Source of the DNA: a virus | Strand: one strand, 5' to 3' | Virus record (IMG/VR): IMGVR_UViG_3300042392_001228 | Location: 1 to 64,000 of that record | Length of the DNA: 64,000 bases | Shown: positions 43,901 to 51,604 of the stretch, one piece after another | How positions within the stretch are numbered: the first letter of the stretch is position 1 | Layout: the number at the start of each line of letters is the position of its first letter | Program-made: the position numbers and the translations under genes | Notes under the pieces: generated by a model | What the model was told of the DNA's origin: nothing | Databases searched by the model: none | What the model saw: only the letters and a program-made list of their open reading frames with translations

Positions 43901-45698
43901 CGCCGTTTAGTGCCCATACCCCAATTGCGGGGCCGATGCTGTACACAGATTGAAACTGCCCATATGCCCCATTCCTAACTCGAAAACCGAAGTGTCGAAA
44001 GTCTCTTTCAATGTCAACAATTCCTATGCTTTTGCCTCCTGGCTCGGTAAGGCTCTTGTAGTAGTACCGTATGTTGTTTACGGGAGTAGAGTTTAATAGG
44101 GAAAGTTGATCTTTCTCCGGAACGTTGGAGAGAGAAGAGGGGCGAAGCTCTACAGGGGTTGACAGAAACTTTGCCTCGGTTAGATTCCACCACTTTTGCT
44201 CTGGTAGCTTTGTGGCGGGATTCACGAGAGTTGTGTAAATTTCGTATACGCACGGATCGTTCTGCAGCGATACCGCTGTACAGGAGTTTACAATTACCGA
44301 CTTAAACCCGGAAACAGTCGCCCCGTCGAAGTCCCCCCAGTTCATGCCGTAGTCGGACCGGAGTACAATGTCTTTCGCGTAGAAAGACGAGTTTCTCGTA
44401 GTGTTTGAGTCCTCGTTGTTGGGGTAGGTTCCAACCGGGCCCACGATTGTGTAGTCTCCGCTATTTACGAGAGACATTCCCTTTGTAACTTTTCCACCAA
44501 AGAAGTCGGGAAAGGCTTTCTGAACTTTCGTAAAGTACTCCCCAATCTCAAGCAGAGTTGCGTTTTCAAACACCTTTAACCTGTGAGCAGACTTTAAAGT
44601 GTTTTCCACCCTAAGCTTCGGTGTTGTTTTGTCGCTGAATGTCGGTAAGGATGAGAAAGGAACGTACTCCGCAGCGGGAGTCTCCGTCTGAGACCCGAAC
44701 GACAAATTGAAGCGGTAAGTGTCTATGGGAATAACGTAGTAAGTTCCTGCAGTGAAAGTTCCGGTGCTCTGGTCAATGGTCGGCTCGAAACTCACGGAGA
44801 CCTCTTCATTGAAAAAATGACCGTTTGGTCTCTCAGAGGCGAAAACCGCTAATCCATTTTCCTCTGTAACCGTAATAACCGTTCTCGATGACAATTTGTC
44901 AACAACGGAGAATGACTCAGCGAGAACGTTCCCGCCGCATTTGAAAATTGAGCTTAAGGGTTGGTCCACTCCTCTGAATGCCACAGGAAACGCAGGGTTC
45001 AGGTAGGTTGGAACAAATGCCGGTGAGACAACGCACTTTTTAAGGTCAAGCCCAATAATCGATATGCCGAAGGGGACAATAATTCCTCCGCTCAAGGAGT
45101 TAAACTGTTGTAGTTGTGCCGTTGTAACTTTGTTGGTTGCCGACGAGAAATTTACAGTGAAGTCATCGAGGCTAACACCGGGGCCATTGTTGGCTGTTAT
45201 GATGGAGGAGGAGAGAAGGATTGTGTAGCGATTGCTTTCGTTCGAAGTGGAGAAACCAGCTAAAACGCGGCTTATGTATATCTTTGAAAGCTCAAGTATT
45301 GCTCGGGATAAAGTCTGAAAGGGCAAGGCTTGCCCGTCGTTTCGAAGAGAATCCGTTGAGTACTTAAACTCAGGCGCAACAAACACTATGCTCCCCCCAC
45401 CACCGAGGAAAGGAGCGGACACCGTGCGCCACTGACTCGTTGCGTCCCCTACATTGATTGTGCCGTCCTCGGTGTCGAACCACAACTCACCCTTTTCCGG
45501 GAGGTTCGTAGGAGGAAGAGGTAGCACTGAGGGGGGCCCAACTTTAATTACTTGACCGTCAGTGACTGAGAAGAAAAGCCCTGGTTCTTCGCTGTTTGTG
45601 TTTAGGCCGATTTCACCTGGCGGAAGGTGCGACGGACTCGGCCTCTTTCCGGCGATTGAAGAACGCTTCAGGACTATTCGTTTGGCTTTTGCTGACAT
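40926..45698 (-). CDS. Giant modular tail fibre
   Basis: The protein has 1590 aa and is the longest in the window. It starts with a version of the fibre module (EEPGLFFSVTDGQVIKVGP, KGELWFDTEDGTINVG), followed by the beta-helix module shared with 37250-40888 (IIVPFGISIIGLDLKKCVVS). Near the C-terminus three tandem repeats of about 85 residues are visible, each with FNGARTSF- or FDGARTNF-type openings and LGGALQLPGVSY-like centres. It is probably a long fibre or whisker, assembled from paralogous blocks. A G10-adjacent promoter motif lies 40 nt upstream. Confidence 0.85.
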   Translation of the reverse strand: MSAKAKRIVLKRSSIAGKRPSPSHLPPGEIGLNTNSEEPGLFFSVTDGQVIKVGPPSVLPLPPTNLPEKGELWFDTEDGTINVGDATSQWRTVSAPFLGGGGSIVFVAPEFKYSTDSLRNDGQALPFQTLSRAILELSKIYISRVLAGFSTSNESNRYTILLSSSIITANNGPGVSLDDFTVNFSSATNKVTTAQLQQFNSLSGGIIVPFGISIIGLDLKKCVVSPAFVPTYLNPAFPVAFRGVDQPLSSIFKCGGNVLAESFSVVDKLSSRTVITVTEENGLAVFASERPNGHFFNEEVSVSFEPTIDQSTGTFTAGTYYVIPIDTYRFNLSFGSQTETPAAEYVPFSSLPTFSDKTTPKLRVENTLKSAHRLKVFENATLLEIGEYFTKVQKAFPDFFGGKVTKGMSLVNSGDYTIVGPVGTYPNNEDSNTTRNSSFYAKDIVLRSDYGMNWGDFDGATVSGFKSVIVNSCTAVSLQNDPCVYEIYTTLVNPATKLPEQKWWNLTEAKFLSTPVELRPSSLSNVPEKDQLSLLNSTPVNNIRYYYKSLTEPGGKSIGIVDIERDFRHFGFRVRNGAYGQFQSVYSIGPAIGVWALNGGTCSLTNSTTNFGSVAFKSEGFLGINTISGAKANGKGFVLEGVQRPLALLKSQVESPDNKRILSLGGKVKAIYIDPQDPNTQILELNSDFSPCHLLPYSLSPGTALWVETESCTYRGFFATDGGPTVITGLGDPINFAKIRLRSSDSTIPNDEGLLPILGVPYIRRFTDPRQDFERSYSLYIGNTLPNAIAPQVGSVLRLNQTSQQQGSISLRPNVQFDPGVLGGWGRLFTVDATETGGQGSSPQFNYVIGDSNQDLTYYVAITATDYSRPWGQGSNFNLPSGSYTTYRNRNWYTAENNLWNCVYYGEASSFTDSFGPFSVAPIETCSPFVDTSVLEKQEKVSETFQGSYAVDSYLDIEDYAEQSYFRGATDPYPTYSSQYVYDGDDSTESLGLCLKDLADGAVTYTVSTLNEIQLEQDATLAPVPRRYRPSIVEFSVLSSVDIENPRQTASVLRLSSFSGVEYIRVINLNGTVVRGVRLTYENSYYPTTLPGNNWPQQTTVTVCSANPLPQPELYDPDWASTKRAMYRFFEVMGYSKGVLKPHLTPKYWGERLMSILSLSGNLPTNGYSLTVDKWPLEFNQPSVITANTHTWAYAGYYNYSRGLPEFQSNDFTRKLATDYQATTTWSGRLTVMGVNDKGEIVQFGPQRQALTANFYEYSTPTINLSNQQVYEEQPYVEFPSQVVVYSADDISPEFNGSRSTFDLTRSGLAIPPDQLSAESLFVTLGASVQKPGVNYSLVGNRIQFATSPASGLSCNIRVVTSVDSNRTLTVASLSFVEPFDGARTNFTATIPSDPSLLVPLEVTANNTFVFLGGVGQIPLSAVNSSLPFSYSVERTSPTTVRFSFTGVPPEGTTLDIRSICSGSYWSLRSTYPVEVYSLDDISGEFNGARTSFSLKYGGKVVNASAVTAENIMLSLGGALQLPGVSYTVENSVLTFLDPTDAPLPNTVANLRVVSNAEFIFCPNQGKYGSSFLRWGPGIVLSVANEVGVL

Positions 45699-45738
45699 TT
45701 GCTAAAGAGCTTAAGACTGTGTGCAGAGGCACTCATAC

Positions 45739-45746
45739 TTTTACCC
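45739..45746 (-). promoter_or_regulatory. GGGTAAAA motif within a G10 run
   Basis: It lies 40 nt before the ATG at 45698. The three G of the motif are the end of a 10-bp homopolymer (45744-45753). Confidence 0.5.
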
Positions 45747-45753
45747 CCCCCCC
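45744..45753. repeat. C10 homopolymer
   Basis: Ten C on the plus strand merge with the GGG of the promoter-like motif for the giant fibre. Confidence 0.7.
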
Positions 45754-45761
45754 TCCCTCCC

Positions 45762-45923
45762 TTAGATGTACCTCGCTGCCTCTTTCGCCTCAGAGCTCAC
45801 TCCGCGTTTTCCAAGTTTCATAGCTGTGTTTAAAATATCCCGAGCACGATCTCTTTCGCTTGGGTTTCTCCTTACCCTTTTGTAGAGTGACATGAGGTCG
45901 AGGTACTTTTGGTCCTTGTCCAT
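45762..45923 (-). CDS. Small partner of the second kinase-fold protein
   Basis: This is a 53-codon frame whose ATG overlaps the TAA of the kinase-fold gene as TAATG. The product has YLDLMSLYKRVRR and NTAMKLGKRGVSSEAKEAARYI, matching the 57-codon gene at 7276-7449 in pattern and in genetic position. Both members are basic helical proteins. An immunity, chaperone or co-packaging role is possible. Confidence 0.72.
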   Translation of the reverse strand: MDKDQKYLDLMSLYKRVRRNPSERDRARDILNTAMKLGKRGVSSEAKEAARYI

Positions 45924-47185
45924 TAACTAACACCTTCGTAGAGTATAGAAATAAGCCTTGAAGCATCTTCTTTGCTGATCTTACCCCAGGCACCTTTGTT
46001 GTAAGAGCTGAGCGGTTGGTCTAAACTGTGGGTCACCACCTCAGCAATATCGTCTTTGTTTAGCCCGAGCTTTTCCATCTCGGAGTAAACTTTGATTCGG
46101 TTTCGTATAATCTTCCCGAGGTTTGTTTTGGGGGTAGTACCCTTCGGAGTAACTGTAGCGGATGGTGGCAAGTAAAACTGTTTGTTGTCTCGTGCCTGGA
46201 AATCCCCTGAGTTTTCATTGAGTGGCTTTCTGAGCATTGCACCAGGGGGCAGTAAGTACCTCACCGACAAAACTCCGATGGCCTCTGAGAGGGCGGCACG
46301 AGGGTCGTCCTGTGAAACACCGAAGTCAACAAAACGTGCTTTCCCCCTGTCGTCGATAATTACGTTTCCTACGTGGGCGTCATTATGGGCAACACCCTGC
46401 TCATGGAGTTTCTTTCGTAGAGCGTAGTAAGAGTCTCCCACAGTTGTGTTTCCAACTGGGCTTTCGTAAGAGTCAAAGTCTTCAGCTGGCTTACCCCTTA
46501 CACGGGACATTGCTATTCTTCCAGGGTAGTACCCAGCGTTGTTGAACTCAGCAGACTTATTCATCTCAGCCGAGATTAGCTTGGGGGTTATATCCTTTCC
46601 ACTTAATTTCTCAAGAATTCTCACTTCATTTTCCCCCACCTCTCCCCTTTTCACGACTACGGACGGGGGTGGTTTGGATGCAATTACCGCTCCGTACAAA
46701 CCTGATCCTAACCCCTTTGATCCTGATTCGTACGACTGTTTCCAGTCGTAGCTACCCCCTAACTTTAGGGTTGGTGTAAACTCGGAGTCGAATTCGAGTG
46801 CATTTTGACGTTCTTGAATAGCTGGGCGATCCGCCCTGGTGTGCTTGGCCCATGTGTCAAAGAGTGCCTTTTCAACTTTCGTAGCCCTGTTTATCTCCTC
46901 GTCCGTCATATAATCTTTATTGCGCAGCTCAGCAAGCTGGCGCTCTGCCTCCCGCTTTAACGAGGGGAAGTCATTACCTACCCTGACCTTTGAGTTGGAC
47001 GCTAACGCCTCAATAAGGTCCTTGACCAGCGGGTTTGTCTCGCCACTCTTAGCAACTTTGCCTGCTAATGATCCCTGTAAGTTTTCTACTTGGTGGGATA
47101 GTTTGGGGGTCAAGGAGGCTCTGCACTTAGCCTCGCGGCTAATGCAGGTACCTCCGCAGCTCTTTCCCTTGGTGCAGCGCTTCAT
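45923..47185 (-). CDS. Kinase-fold effector with second-type cysteine tag
   Basis: The protein has 420 aa from the ATG at 47185. It opens with MKRCTKGKSCGGTCISREAKC, a tag distinct from the RCVRPDG type but shared with 51607-52287. A helical linker of about 125 residues follows, then the kinase-like core: GSGLYG (160-165), K179 in VVVKRG, HNDAHVGN (D269, N274), and FVDFG (D287). The core is clearly related to that of 7449-9026 (both contain GRIAMS+V+G and the same catalytic loop), so the same enzyme type is mounted on two different tags. Substrate unknown. Confidence 0.75.
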   Translation of the reverse strand: MKRCTKGKSCGGTCISREAKCRASLTPKLSHQVENLQGSLAGKVAKSGETNPLVKDLIEALASNSKVRVGNDFPSLKREAERQLAELRNKDYMTDEEINRATKVEKALFDTWAKHTRADRPAIQERQNALEFDSEFTPTLKLGGSYDWKQSYESGSKGLGSGLYGAVIASKPPPSVVVKRGEVGENEVRILEKLSGKDITPKLISAEMNKSAEFNNAGYYPGRIAMSRVRGKPAEDFDSYESPVGNTTVGDSYYALRKKLHEQGVAHNDAHVGNVIIDDRGKARFVDFGVSQDDPRAALSEAIGVLSVRYLLPPGAMLRKPLNENSGDFQARDNKQFYLPPSATVTPKGTTPKTNLGKIIRNRIKVYSEMEKLGLNKDDIAEVVTHSLDQPLSSYNKGAWGKISKEDASRLISILYEGVS

Positions 47186-47186
47186 T

Positions 47187-48029
47187 TCACTGTAGCTCTG
47201 GACTCCCTGCCTCACGAGCAATTTTGAACCTTTGTACGGATCCAGCTGCTTCCCTACCATCTTTGTCAGCTTTTATACTTATAAACTTTCCATCGTTAGA
47301 CACCACTTTTCCGGACATCTTATCGCCAGTCTTTTTGTCATAGAAATCTGTGGACATTCCAACTTTCATTTCAGACGCCATGTTGGGGTGCATCACACCT
47401 GCTTGAGCGAATTCCCTATTGTTCACCCAACGGCGGGCAGGTTCTTTAGCTTTTGCTTTGGTTTCGGCTGCGCGTTGAGCCATGGCTTCACTCTTACGTG
47501 CGGCAGGTGTCTTACTGTCGCCCTTGGCCAGTCTCCCTTCCTTTGCATTCGCTTTTTTAATAGCTTCAGCTTCAATCTTGGAGTAAAGGGCTCTCGCCCC
47601 TTCCACGTCGCCTTTCTTTTCTAGACTTGAAAACTGGCTTTTAACCTCGGGAGTGTCAAGCACCTGACGCATTAATCGCCAGGTCGCGTTACTAGTAAGT
47701 CTCTTTTCTTTGATAGCTTCCTTTCTTTCCTTGTTATTTTTAGCTTTCTTCTCTACTGGCTGCTTAGCCTGTTCGGCACCTTTCTTACACTTGCCCCTAG
47801 TACCGTATGCTGATCCATCCGGGCGAACGCAACGTGTGAAGTCATAAGAGCCAAGGAGTGTATTCACCGCTTCTTCAATAAACGGGTACTTATTCCCGTA
47901 ATTTTCAGAGAAGGAGAAACCTTCGGATGCTAACGCATCCGCTTCATTGCGGAGTTCTAAAGCTTCGCCTAAGTTACCTTTCAGTGCTTCTGAAAGGGCT
48001 TCGAGGTAACAATGGTCGAGTTCGTTCAT
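47187..48029 (-). CDS. Tagged protein with duplicated N-terminal region
   Basis: The protein has 280 aa. The first 80 residues (LDHCYLEALSEALKGNLGEA through FIEEAVNTL) and the following cysteine tag (TRCVRPDG, YGTRGKCKKG) are nearly identical to 61026-61637. The middle is Lys/Ala/Glu-rich. The last 80 residues look like a small beta domain (GDKMSGKVVSNDGKFISIKA). Nothing catalytic is recognised. It lies directly upstream of the second kinase gene. A GGGTAAAA motif lies 51 nt upstream. Confidence 0.7.
   Translation of the reverse strand: MNELDHCYLEALSEALKGNLGEALELRNEADALASEGFSFSENYGNKYPFIEEAVNTLLGSYDFTRCVRPDGSAYGTRGKCKKGAEQAKQPVEKKAKNNKERKEAIKEKRLTSNATWRLMRQVLDTPEVKSQFSSLEKKGDVEGARALYSKIEAEAIKKANAKEGRLAKGDSKTPAARKSEAMAQRAAETKAKAKEPARRWVNNREFAQAGVMHPNMASEMKVGMSTDFYDKKTGDKMSGKVVSNDGKFISIKADKDGREAAGSVQRFKIAREAGSPELQ
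47872..48029 (-). repeat. N-terminal tag duplication, copy 1
   Basis: This 158-bp stretch matches 61480-61637 with about 14 differences by eye, including a fully identical run of roughly 65 bp. It encodes the shared N-terminus only. Confidence 0.85.
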
Positions 48030-48068
48030 GGTTAAAATTGTGAAGACTACGGAAGTGCATGTATCTCG

Positions 48069-48078
48069 CCCCCCCCCC
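48069..48078. repeat. C10 homopolymer
   Basis: Ten C on the plus strand lie just downstream of the promoter-like motif (48081-48088) in the leader of 47187-48029. Confidence 0.7.
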
Positions 48079-48080
48079 TT

Positions 48081-48088
48081 TTTTACCC
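48081..48088 (-). promoter_or_regulatory. GGGTAAAA motif
   Basis: It lies 51 nt before the ATG at 48029, with the G10 run in between. Confidence 0.5.
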
Positions 48089-48128
48089 TTTAATTAGTAA
48101 CTTTCTTTGTGGGGGCCTTGTACTGGGA

Positions 48129-48563
48129 CTAAGAATCACTAATGGTAGAAAGCAAGTCTTGTAAGCGATCGATACGGGTACTCACAGAGTCAATCCGCTC
48201 TGAGTAAGAAGTTTCCATGCCGGCAGCAATATTGTGGTCGTCAGTGTTCTTTCGAGCCAGGTCAAGCGTTGCCATTTTGCCGTCAATTTCCTCGCGCTCT
48301 TTCACAAGTTTCTTTGTCGCAGCCATCTGCCTTTGAAGTTCTTGAAAAGCTCCCCGCTGTCGAGAGAGTTTCATGGCAAAGCCCAAGTCAGCAATTGCTT
48401 TCGATATCGCTTCGTGCCGCTCGCCCATAGCGCCGTACTCCCCGAAGCTGGGGCGGAGTGTAGATGTAACTGAGGGCTCCATCACAGTTCCTCGGTAGTA
48501 GTCCGTTGGAGTGTGGGAGAAACCTTCAAGCTGAAGTTCGTTCTCAGGGAAGTTAGGATTCAT
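48129..48563 (-). CDS. Coiled-coil hypothetical protein
   Basis: The protein has 144 aa. Residues 50-144 are strongly coiled-coil (RQMAATKKLVKEREEIDGKM, STRIDRLQDLLSTI). The N-terminus is polar with GFSHTPTDYYRG. No tag cysteines. It is probably structural or an assembly factor. A GGGTAAAG motif lies 41 nt upstream. Confidence 0.65.
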   Translation of the reverse strand: MNPNFPENELQLEGFSHTPTDYYRGTVMEPSVTSTLRPSFGEYGAMGERHEAISKAIADLGFAMKLSRQRGAFQELQRQMAATKKLVKEREEIDGKMATLDLARKNTDDHNIAAGMETSYSERIDSVSTRIDRLQDLLSTISDS

Positions 48564-48604
48564 AGGTTCCCTTCTTGCGAAAAGAGATTCTTGTTGTACA
48601 TAAC

Positions 48605-48611
48605 TTTACCC
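48605..48611 (-). promoter_or_regulatory. GGGTAAAG motif
   Basis: It lies 41 nt before the ATG at 48563. Confidence 0.5.
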
Positions 48612-48626
48612 TTCAATACTGTGGGT

Positions 48627-49124
48627 CTAGCCGCCAAGCTGACGAATTTGATTCTGTATGGCCTGGCGCCCACTCTCAGTGGTTTGACTCGCTAAGGCTT
48701 TCTTAAGCCCATCAATCCTGTTTGTTTGCACTGCGGGGGATTGTGGCTGGGATGGCTGCTTTGCGGATGGCACCTTCGCCTCTCCTGCAACAGATCCCCA
48801 GGCTACAATTACCGGTTTACCGCCCTTGATGGCCCAGCCGAACTTCTTCCCCTCAACCGTAAAAGCCTTTTTATTGGCTGCGGACGCTTGCTCTTTTGTT
48901 GACGCCCCGGCACCTTGTTTCTGAGCTTCGTTGCTTAGCTGCTCTTCTTGCTTGCTTCTTTTCGATGAGTCGAAGTCTTTGTCCCCGGTTCCCCCGACTT
49001 TTCTACATAAACCGAATACCATCTTCTCATCGGATTCACACGCCGCAAAGTCCCAGTCTACAACATGGTAATGCACTCCTTCTGTGAGGTGATCTACGTT
49101 GGGTACGCTAAAGTCTCCTGTCAT
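48627..49124 (-). CDS. Accessory protein with divergent cysteine tag
   Basis: The protein has 165 aa. MTGDFSVPNVDHL followed by WDFAACESDEKM and FGLCRKVGGTGD resembles a degenerate version of the GSF peptide plus cysteine tag. The remainder is Lys/Gln/Ala-rich, with a compact KKFGWAIKGGKPVIVAWG strand pair and a helical end. No enzymatic motif. It has a GGGTAAAA motif 21 nt upstream. Confidence 0.6.
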   Translation of the reverse strand: MTGDFSVPNVDHLTEGVHYHVVDWDFAACESDEKMVFGLCRKVGGTGDKDFDSSKRSKQEEQLSNEAQKQGAGASTKEQASAANKKAFTVEGKKFGWAIKGGKPVIVAWGSVAGEAKVPSAKQPSQPQSPAVQTNRIDGLKKALASQTTESGRQAIQNQIRQLGG

Positions 49125-49145
49125 TCCCTTGGCTCAACTAAGTTG

Positions 49146-49153
49146 TTTTACCC
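49146..49153 (-). promoter_or_regulatory. GGGTAAAA motif
   Basis: It lies 21 nt before the ATG at 49124. Confidence 0.6.
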
Positions 49154-49254
49154 TGCGCCACATTACAGGGTTGACGGTAACTTTGTCGCATTGGATCACC
49201 TCTACAGAAACTACATTCCCCCCAAAGTGTCCAGGGAAAATTCTTTAGTTTAAC

Positions 49255-49596
49255 TTACCATTTTTCCAAATTGGCCCAATAACTACCAGAAGACTTCCCC
49301 TTCGCAATATTAGCAGCATGCCTCGCTTTAAATGACTGCCGTCTGGCTTTATAAGACTCTGACTCACCATCTTTCTTTGGTGACCCTTTCACACCTTGCT
49401 GCCCGAATCGAATCAGCTTACCCCCTTTGGGTGCACCAGGATAGCACGATTTTACAATATGGGAATTTTTCGGATGATTTGGTGTGGAACGGGGGTCGTT
49501 ACAGTCGAGAGAGCTTTTATCTACCTGTTCTGCATACTTTTCCAGTGCAGCCTCTCGAAAAGAAGCGTAGGATGAATTGTCAAAGGATCCCCACAT
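49255..49596 (-). CDS. Small basic protein with GSF-type N-terminus
   Basis: The protein has 113 aa from the ATG at 49596. MWGSFDNSSYASFREAAL matches the shared N-terminal peptide. The second half has CYPGAPKGGKLIRFGQQG and RRQSFKARHAANIAKG, then SYWANLEKW. The RR.SF.ARH...YW...KW pattern resembles a small conserved phage domain of unknown function (DUF6321-like). Probably virion-associated. Confidence 0.65.
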   Translation of the reverse strand: MWGSFDNSSYASFREAALEKYAEQVDKSSLDCNDPRSTPNHPKNSHIVKSCYPGAPKGGKLIRFGQQGVKGSPKKDGESESYKARRQSFKARHAANIAKGKSSGSYWANLEKW

Positions 49597-49600
49597 TGTC

Positions 49601-49981
49601 TCAATCTTCGTATTGCAACGCGTCGGCAACCGAAGTCATGCTGTTCTCAGCCTCAGCCAACTTTGCCGCCATCCACGGACTCAGATTCGTGTAAGGCCCA
49701 ACCAGTTCCAGTATAGTTTCAATATTGTCCCTCATAGATCGCAACTGAGAAATGGCCATGCTGCCGTTCGGTTCGACTTCCCTGTCGTCTTCGGCAGCGT
49801 CTTCGTATTCAGAGTCGGAGTCGTAGTCATCCTCGTCGTCCTCACCCATAAAGAAGGTGTCAGGGTCCCTCCCTGGCTCTTTCTCAAATGCTGGAGCAAC
49901 TCCCATGAAGTTGCTGGGGTTTTCAACCCCGTACTTGTAAGCTCTGTAAGCTTCCGGTGAGAAGGATCCCCAGTGACTCAT
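49601..49981 (-). CDS. GSF-type acidic protein with C-terminal helical domain
   Basis: The protein has 126 aa. It starts MSHWGSFSPEAYRAYKYG, has a very acidic middle (about 47-70), and ends with a helical domain (MRDNIETILELVGPYTNL, PWMAAKLAEAENSMTSVADA) of a type that recurs in phage head/scaffold-associated proteins. It overlaps no neighbour; its promoter-like motif lies 25 nt upstream. Confidence 0.6.
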   Translation of the reverse strand: MSHWGSFSPEAYRAYKYGVENPSNFMGVAPAFEKEPGRDPDTFFMGEDDEDDYDSDSEYEDAAEDDREVEPNGSMAISQLRSMRDNIETILELVGPYTNLSPWMAAKLAEAENSMTSVADALQYED

Positions 49982-50006
49982 TTCTGTAAGTGGTTAACTA
50001 CCTAAC

Positions 50007-50013
50007 TTTACCC
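50007..50013 (-). promoter_or_regulatory. GGGTAAAG motif
   Basis: It lies 25 nt before the ATG at 49981 and touches the stop of the next gene. Confidence 0.55.
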
Positions 50014-50385
50014 CTAGCTATTAGCGTTCTCCCTATGCCTGTAAAACTGCATAGAAAGCTCTTCCACCTTGTCGACAAGACGGTTGTGGTCTGTCTTCAG
50101 TGTGTACTTCTCAGGAAGTTCCGCTCTCATGTCGTTAAGGGCTTTCTCAACATTCTTAATGTGGGAAAGGACATTCTCGTTTTGAACGGTATTCGCTGCA
50201 ATCAGAGCGTTAATTCTTTTGTCGTTTTCCTCAATAAGACGTTCTATCTTTTGGTCTGCGTTGTTTCTTAGGTACTGAACTCTTTTCTCGTTCTTACCTT
50301 GAATCACAAAGGTGCCACCGACACCTGCAAGACCAGCTGTGAAAATCCAGCCGCAGATTATGAGTGGTATTTCAAAAAGTCCCAT
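50014..50385 (-). CDS. Membrane-anchored coiled-coil protein, spanin/lysis candidate
   Basis: The protein has 123 aa. The N-terminal 30 residues are one membrane helix (PLIICGWIFTAGLAGVGGTF), followed by a long coiled coil (EKRVQYLRNNADQKIERLIE onwards). This topology fits an inner-membrane spanin or a lysis regulator; a fibre or core role cannot be excluded. It precedes a second membrane protein (51263-51583) in the same block. Confidence 0.5.
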   Translation of the reverse strand: MGLFEIPLIICGWIFTAGLAGVGGTFVIQGKNEKRVQYLRNNADQKIERLIEENDKRINALIAANTVQNENVLSHIKNVEKALNDMRAELPEKYTLKTDHNRLVDKVEELSMQFYRHRENANS

Positions 50386-50387
50386 GT

Positions 50388-51182
50388 TTACTCCGGCAAC
50401 CTTGACTGGCCAGCTTCGACCGCTGCTCTAGCTGCTTTCCTTGAGCTCCCTCTTGCACTCGGAGCCTCTTCGCTGAAGTCTGGGGAAGGCAAGCCCGACT
50501 CCCCTTGCCCCATTCGATCTTTCACCGTTTGAGGGAGACCCGACTCCCAGCCGTACTTCTTAGCAATGCGAATAATCTCTGACATAATTTTGCGAGGGTT
50601 CGCTGCCCTGCCCACGGAAGACCACGCTGCTGACACATCTTGAGCGCTTGCGACGGGAAAGGACATACCGGGCCCAGCAAACTCTCCCCGCTCCTCTCCG
50701 GACTGCAACTTCTGCCTTTTACTCGCGGACCACTCTCGAAAGTCTGCGTCGCTTTTCGCTGCTGCTTTGCAAGAGTCACATTTGCATTTGCCCACTCCTT
50801 TGCAAGTAGCTTGTGAGAAGGGCTGAGGCATAGACATTAGCTCAGTGTCATCGGCAAAGTTATACTCTTTTCTCTTTATTTCTCGAAATGTCTCCATTCT
50901 CGCCCGCTTGCGACCGAAAATCTCTTTCATGGCAGCTTGCCCGTCCGCGTGAGCGTCTCGATCGCGATTAACCAAGTTTTCTTTTTTCAGGCGGCTAGCC
51001 TTATTGGCGTCCAAGAGAGCTTCGTTATGAAAAGACATATTACCGTCTTTGTCGGTTCGCCACTTTTTTCCTGTGCGGTTCATTTCCTCGAGTTTATCTG
51101 TGGAAATAGCTGTAGCCGCGTTCATGGAACCGCCAACTCCCGGCAGGGTTACAGACGAAAAGTCTAAGTTAGCACCGTACAT
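50388..51182 (-). CDS. Cysteine-cluster head-region protein
   Basis: The protein has 264 aa. The centre contains a cysteine cluster (ATCKGVGKCKCDSCKAA). Residues about 170-230 (FAGPGMSFPVASAQDVSAAW, IIRIAKKYGWESGLP) resemble a small domain frequently seen next to phage prohead proteases (DUF6582-like). No protease signature is visible. The gene has a GGGTAAAG motif 24 nt upstream and is probably a capsid-associated protein. Confidence 0.55.
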   Translation of the reverse strand: MYGANLDFSSVTLPGVGGSMNAATAISTDKLEEMNRTGKKWRTDKDGNMSFHNEALLDANKASRLKKENLVNRDRDAHADGQAAMKEIFGRKRARMETFREIKRKEYNFADDTELMSMPQPFSQATCKGVGKCKCDSCKAAAKSDADFREWSASKRQKLQSGEERGEFAGPGMSFPVASAQDVSAAWSSVGRAANPRKIMSEIIRIAKKYGWESGLPQTVKDRMGQGESGLPSPDFSEEAPSARGSSRKAARAAVEAGQSRLPE

Positions 51183-51206
51183 AGGGGTCTTACGTTGATA
51201 CTAAAC

Positions 51207-51213
51207 TTTACCC
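51207..51213 (-). promoter_or_regulatory. GGGTAAAG motif
   Basis: It lies 24 nt before the ATG at 51182. Confidence 0.6.
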
Positions 51214-51262
51214 TCTTTTTCGCTTAGAAACGGACTCCGGGGTTTACTTATCCACGGGAACC

Positions 51263-51583
51263 TTAGACCTTACTTTCTTCGTCCAGGTTGTCATCTTGTT
51301 TGGTCTTGCGCTTGCGGCCCCCTCGCACAGTTGAAATTATTTCTGAAACATTTTGCCCTGAAGAAGGGACCAAAAGTGCTAAAATTGTAGTGAGTGCTAG
51401 CTTCCCGGTCTCGTTAAATGTGTTGGTCGCATTGTTACAGATGAGGGTTACTTTTGTGGAGTCTTTGTCACGTTCTGCATAGGATTGGCAGGACCACGTT
51501 TGATACCCTACAATTATAAATTGAACCAGGAAGATACCCGCTAATGCTCGAATAAGTAGAGCTCTCTCGTTGAATTGGGTCAT
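51263..51583 (-). CDS. Two-helix membrane protein, holin candidate
   Basis: The protein has 106 aa. There are two hydrophobic helices (LIRALAGIFLVQFIIVGY and TGKLALTTILALLVPS) separated by a polar loop with two cysteines, and a charged C-terminal tail (RGGRKRKTKQDD). Size and topology fit a holin. The GH19 lysin is far away (2036-2764), so this is inference from shape only. Confidence 0.5.
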   Translation of the reverse strand: MTQFNERALLIRALAGIFLVQFIIVGYQTWSCQSYAERDKDSTKVTLICNNATNTFNETGKLALTTILALLVPSSGQNVSEIISTVRGGRKRKTKQDDNLDEESKV

Positions 51584-51604
51584 GCTTACTTCGCCAGTAA
51601 ACAG

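Noticed and set aside
45790-45993. 67-codon minus-strand frame across the kinase gene end
   Set aside because: It lies in a different frame over two better-supported genes (45762-45923 and 45923-47185).
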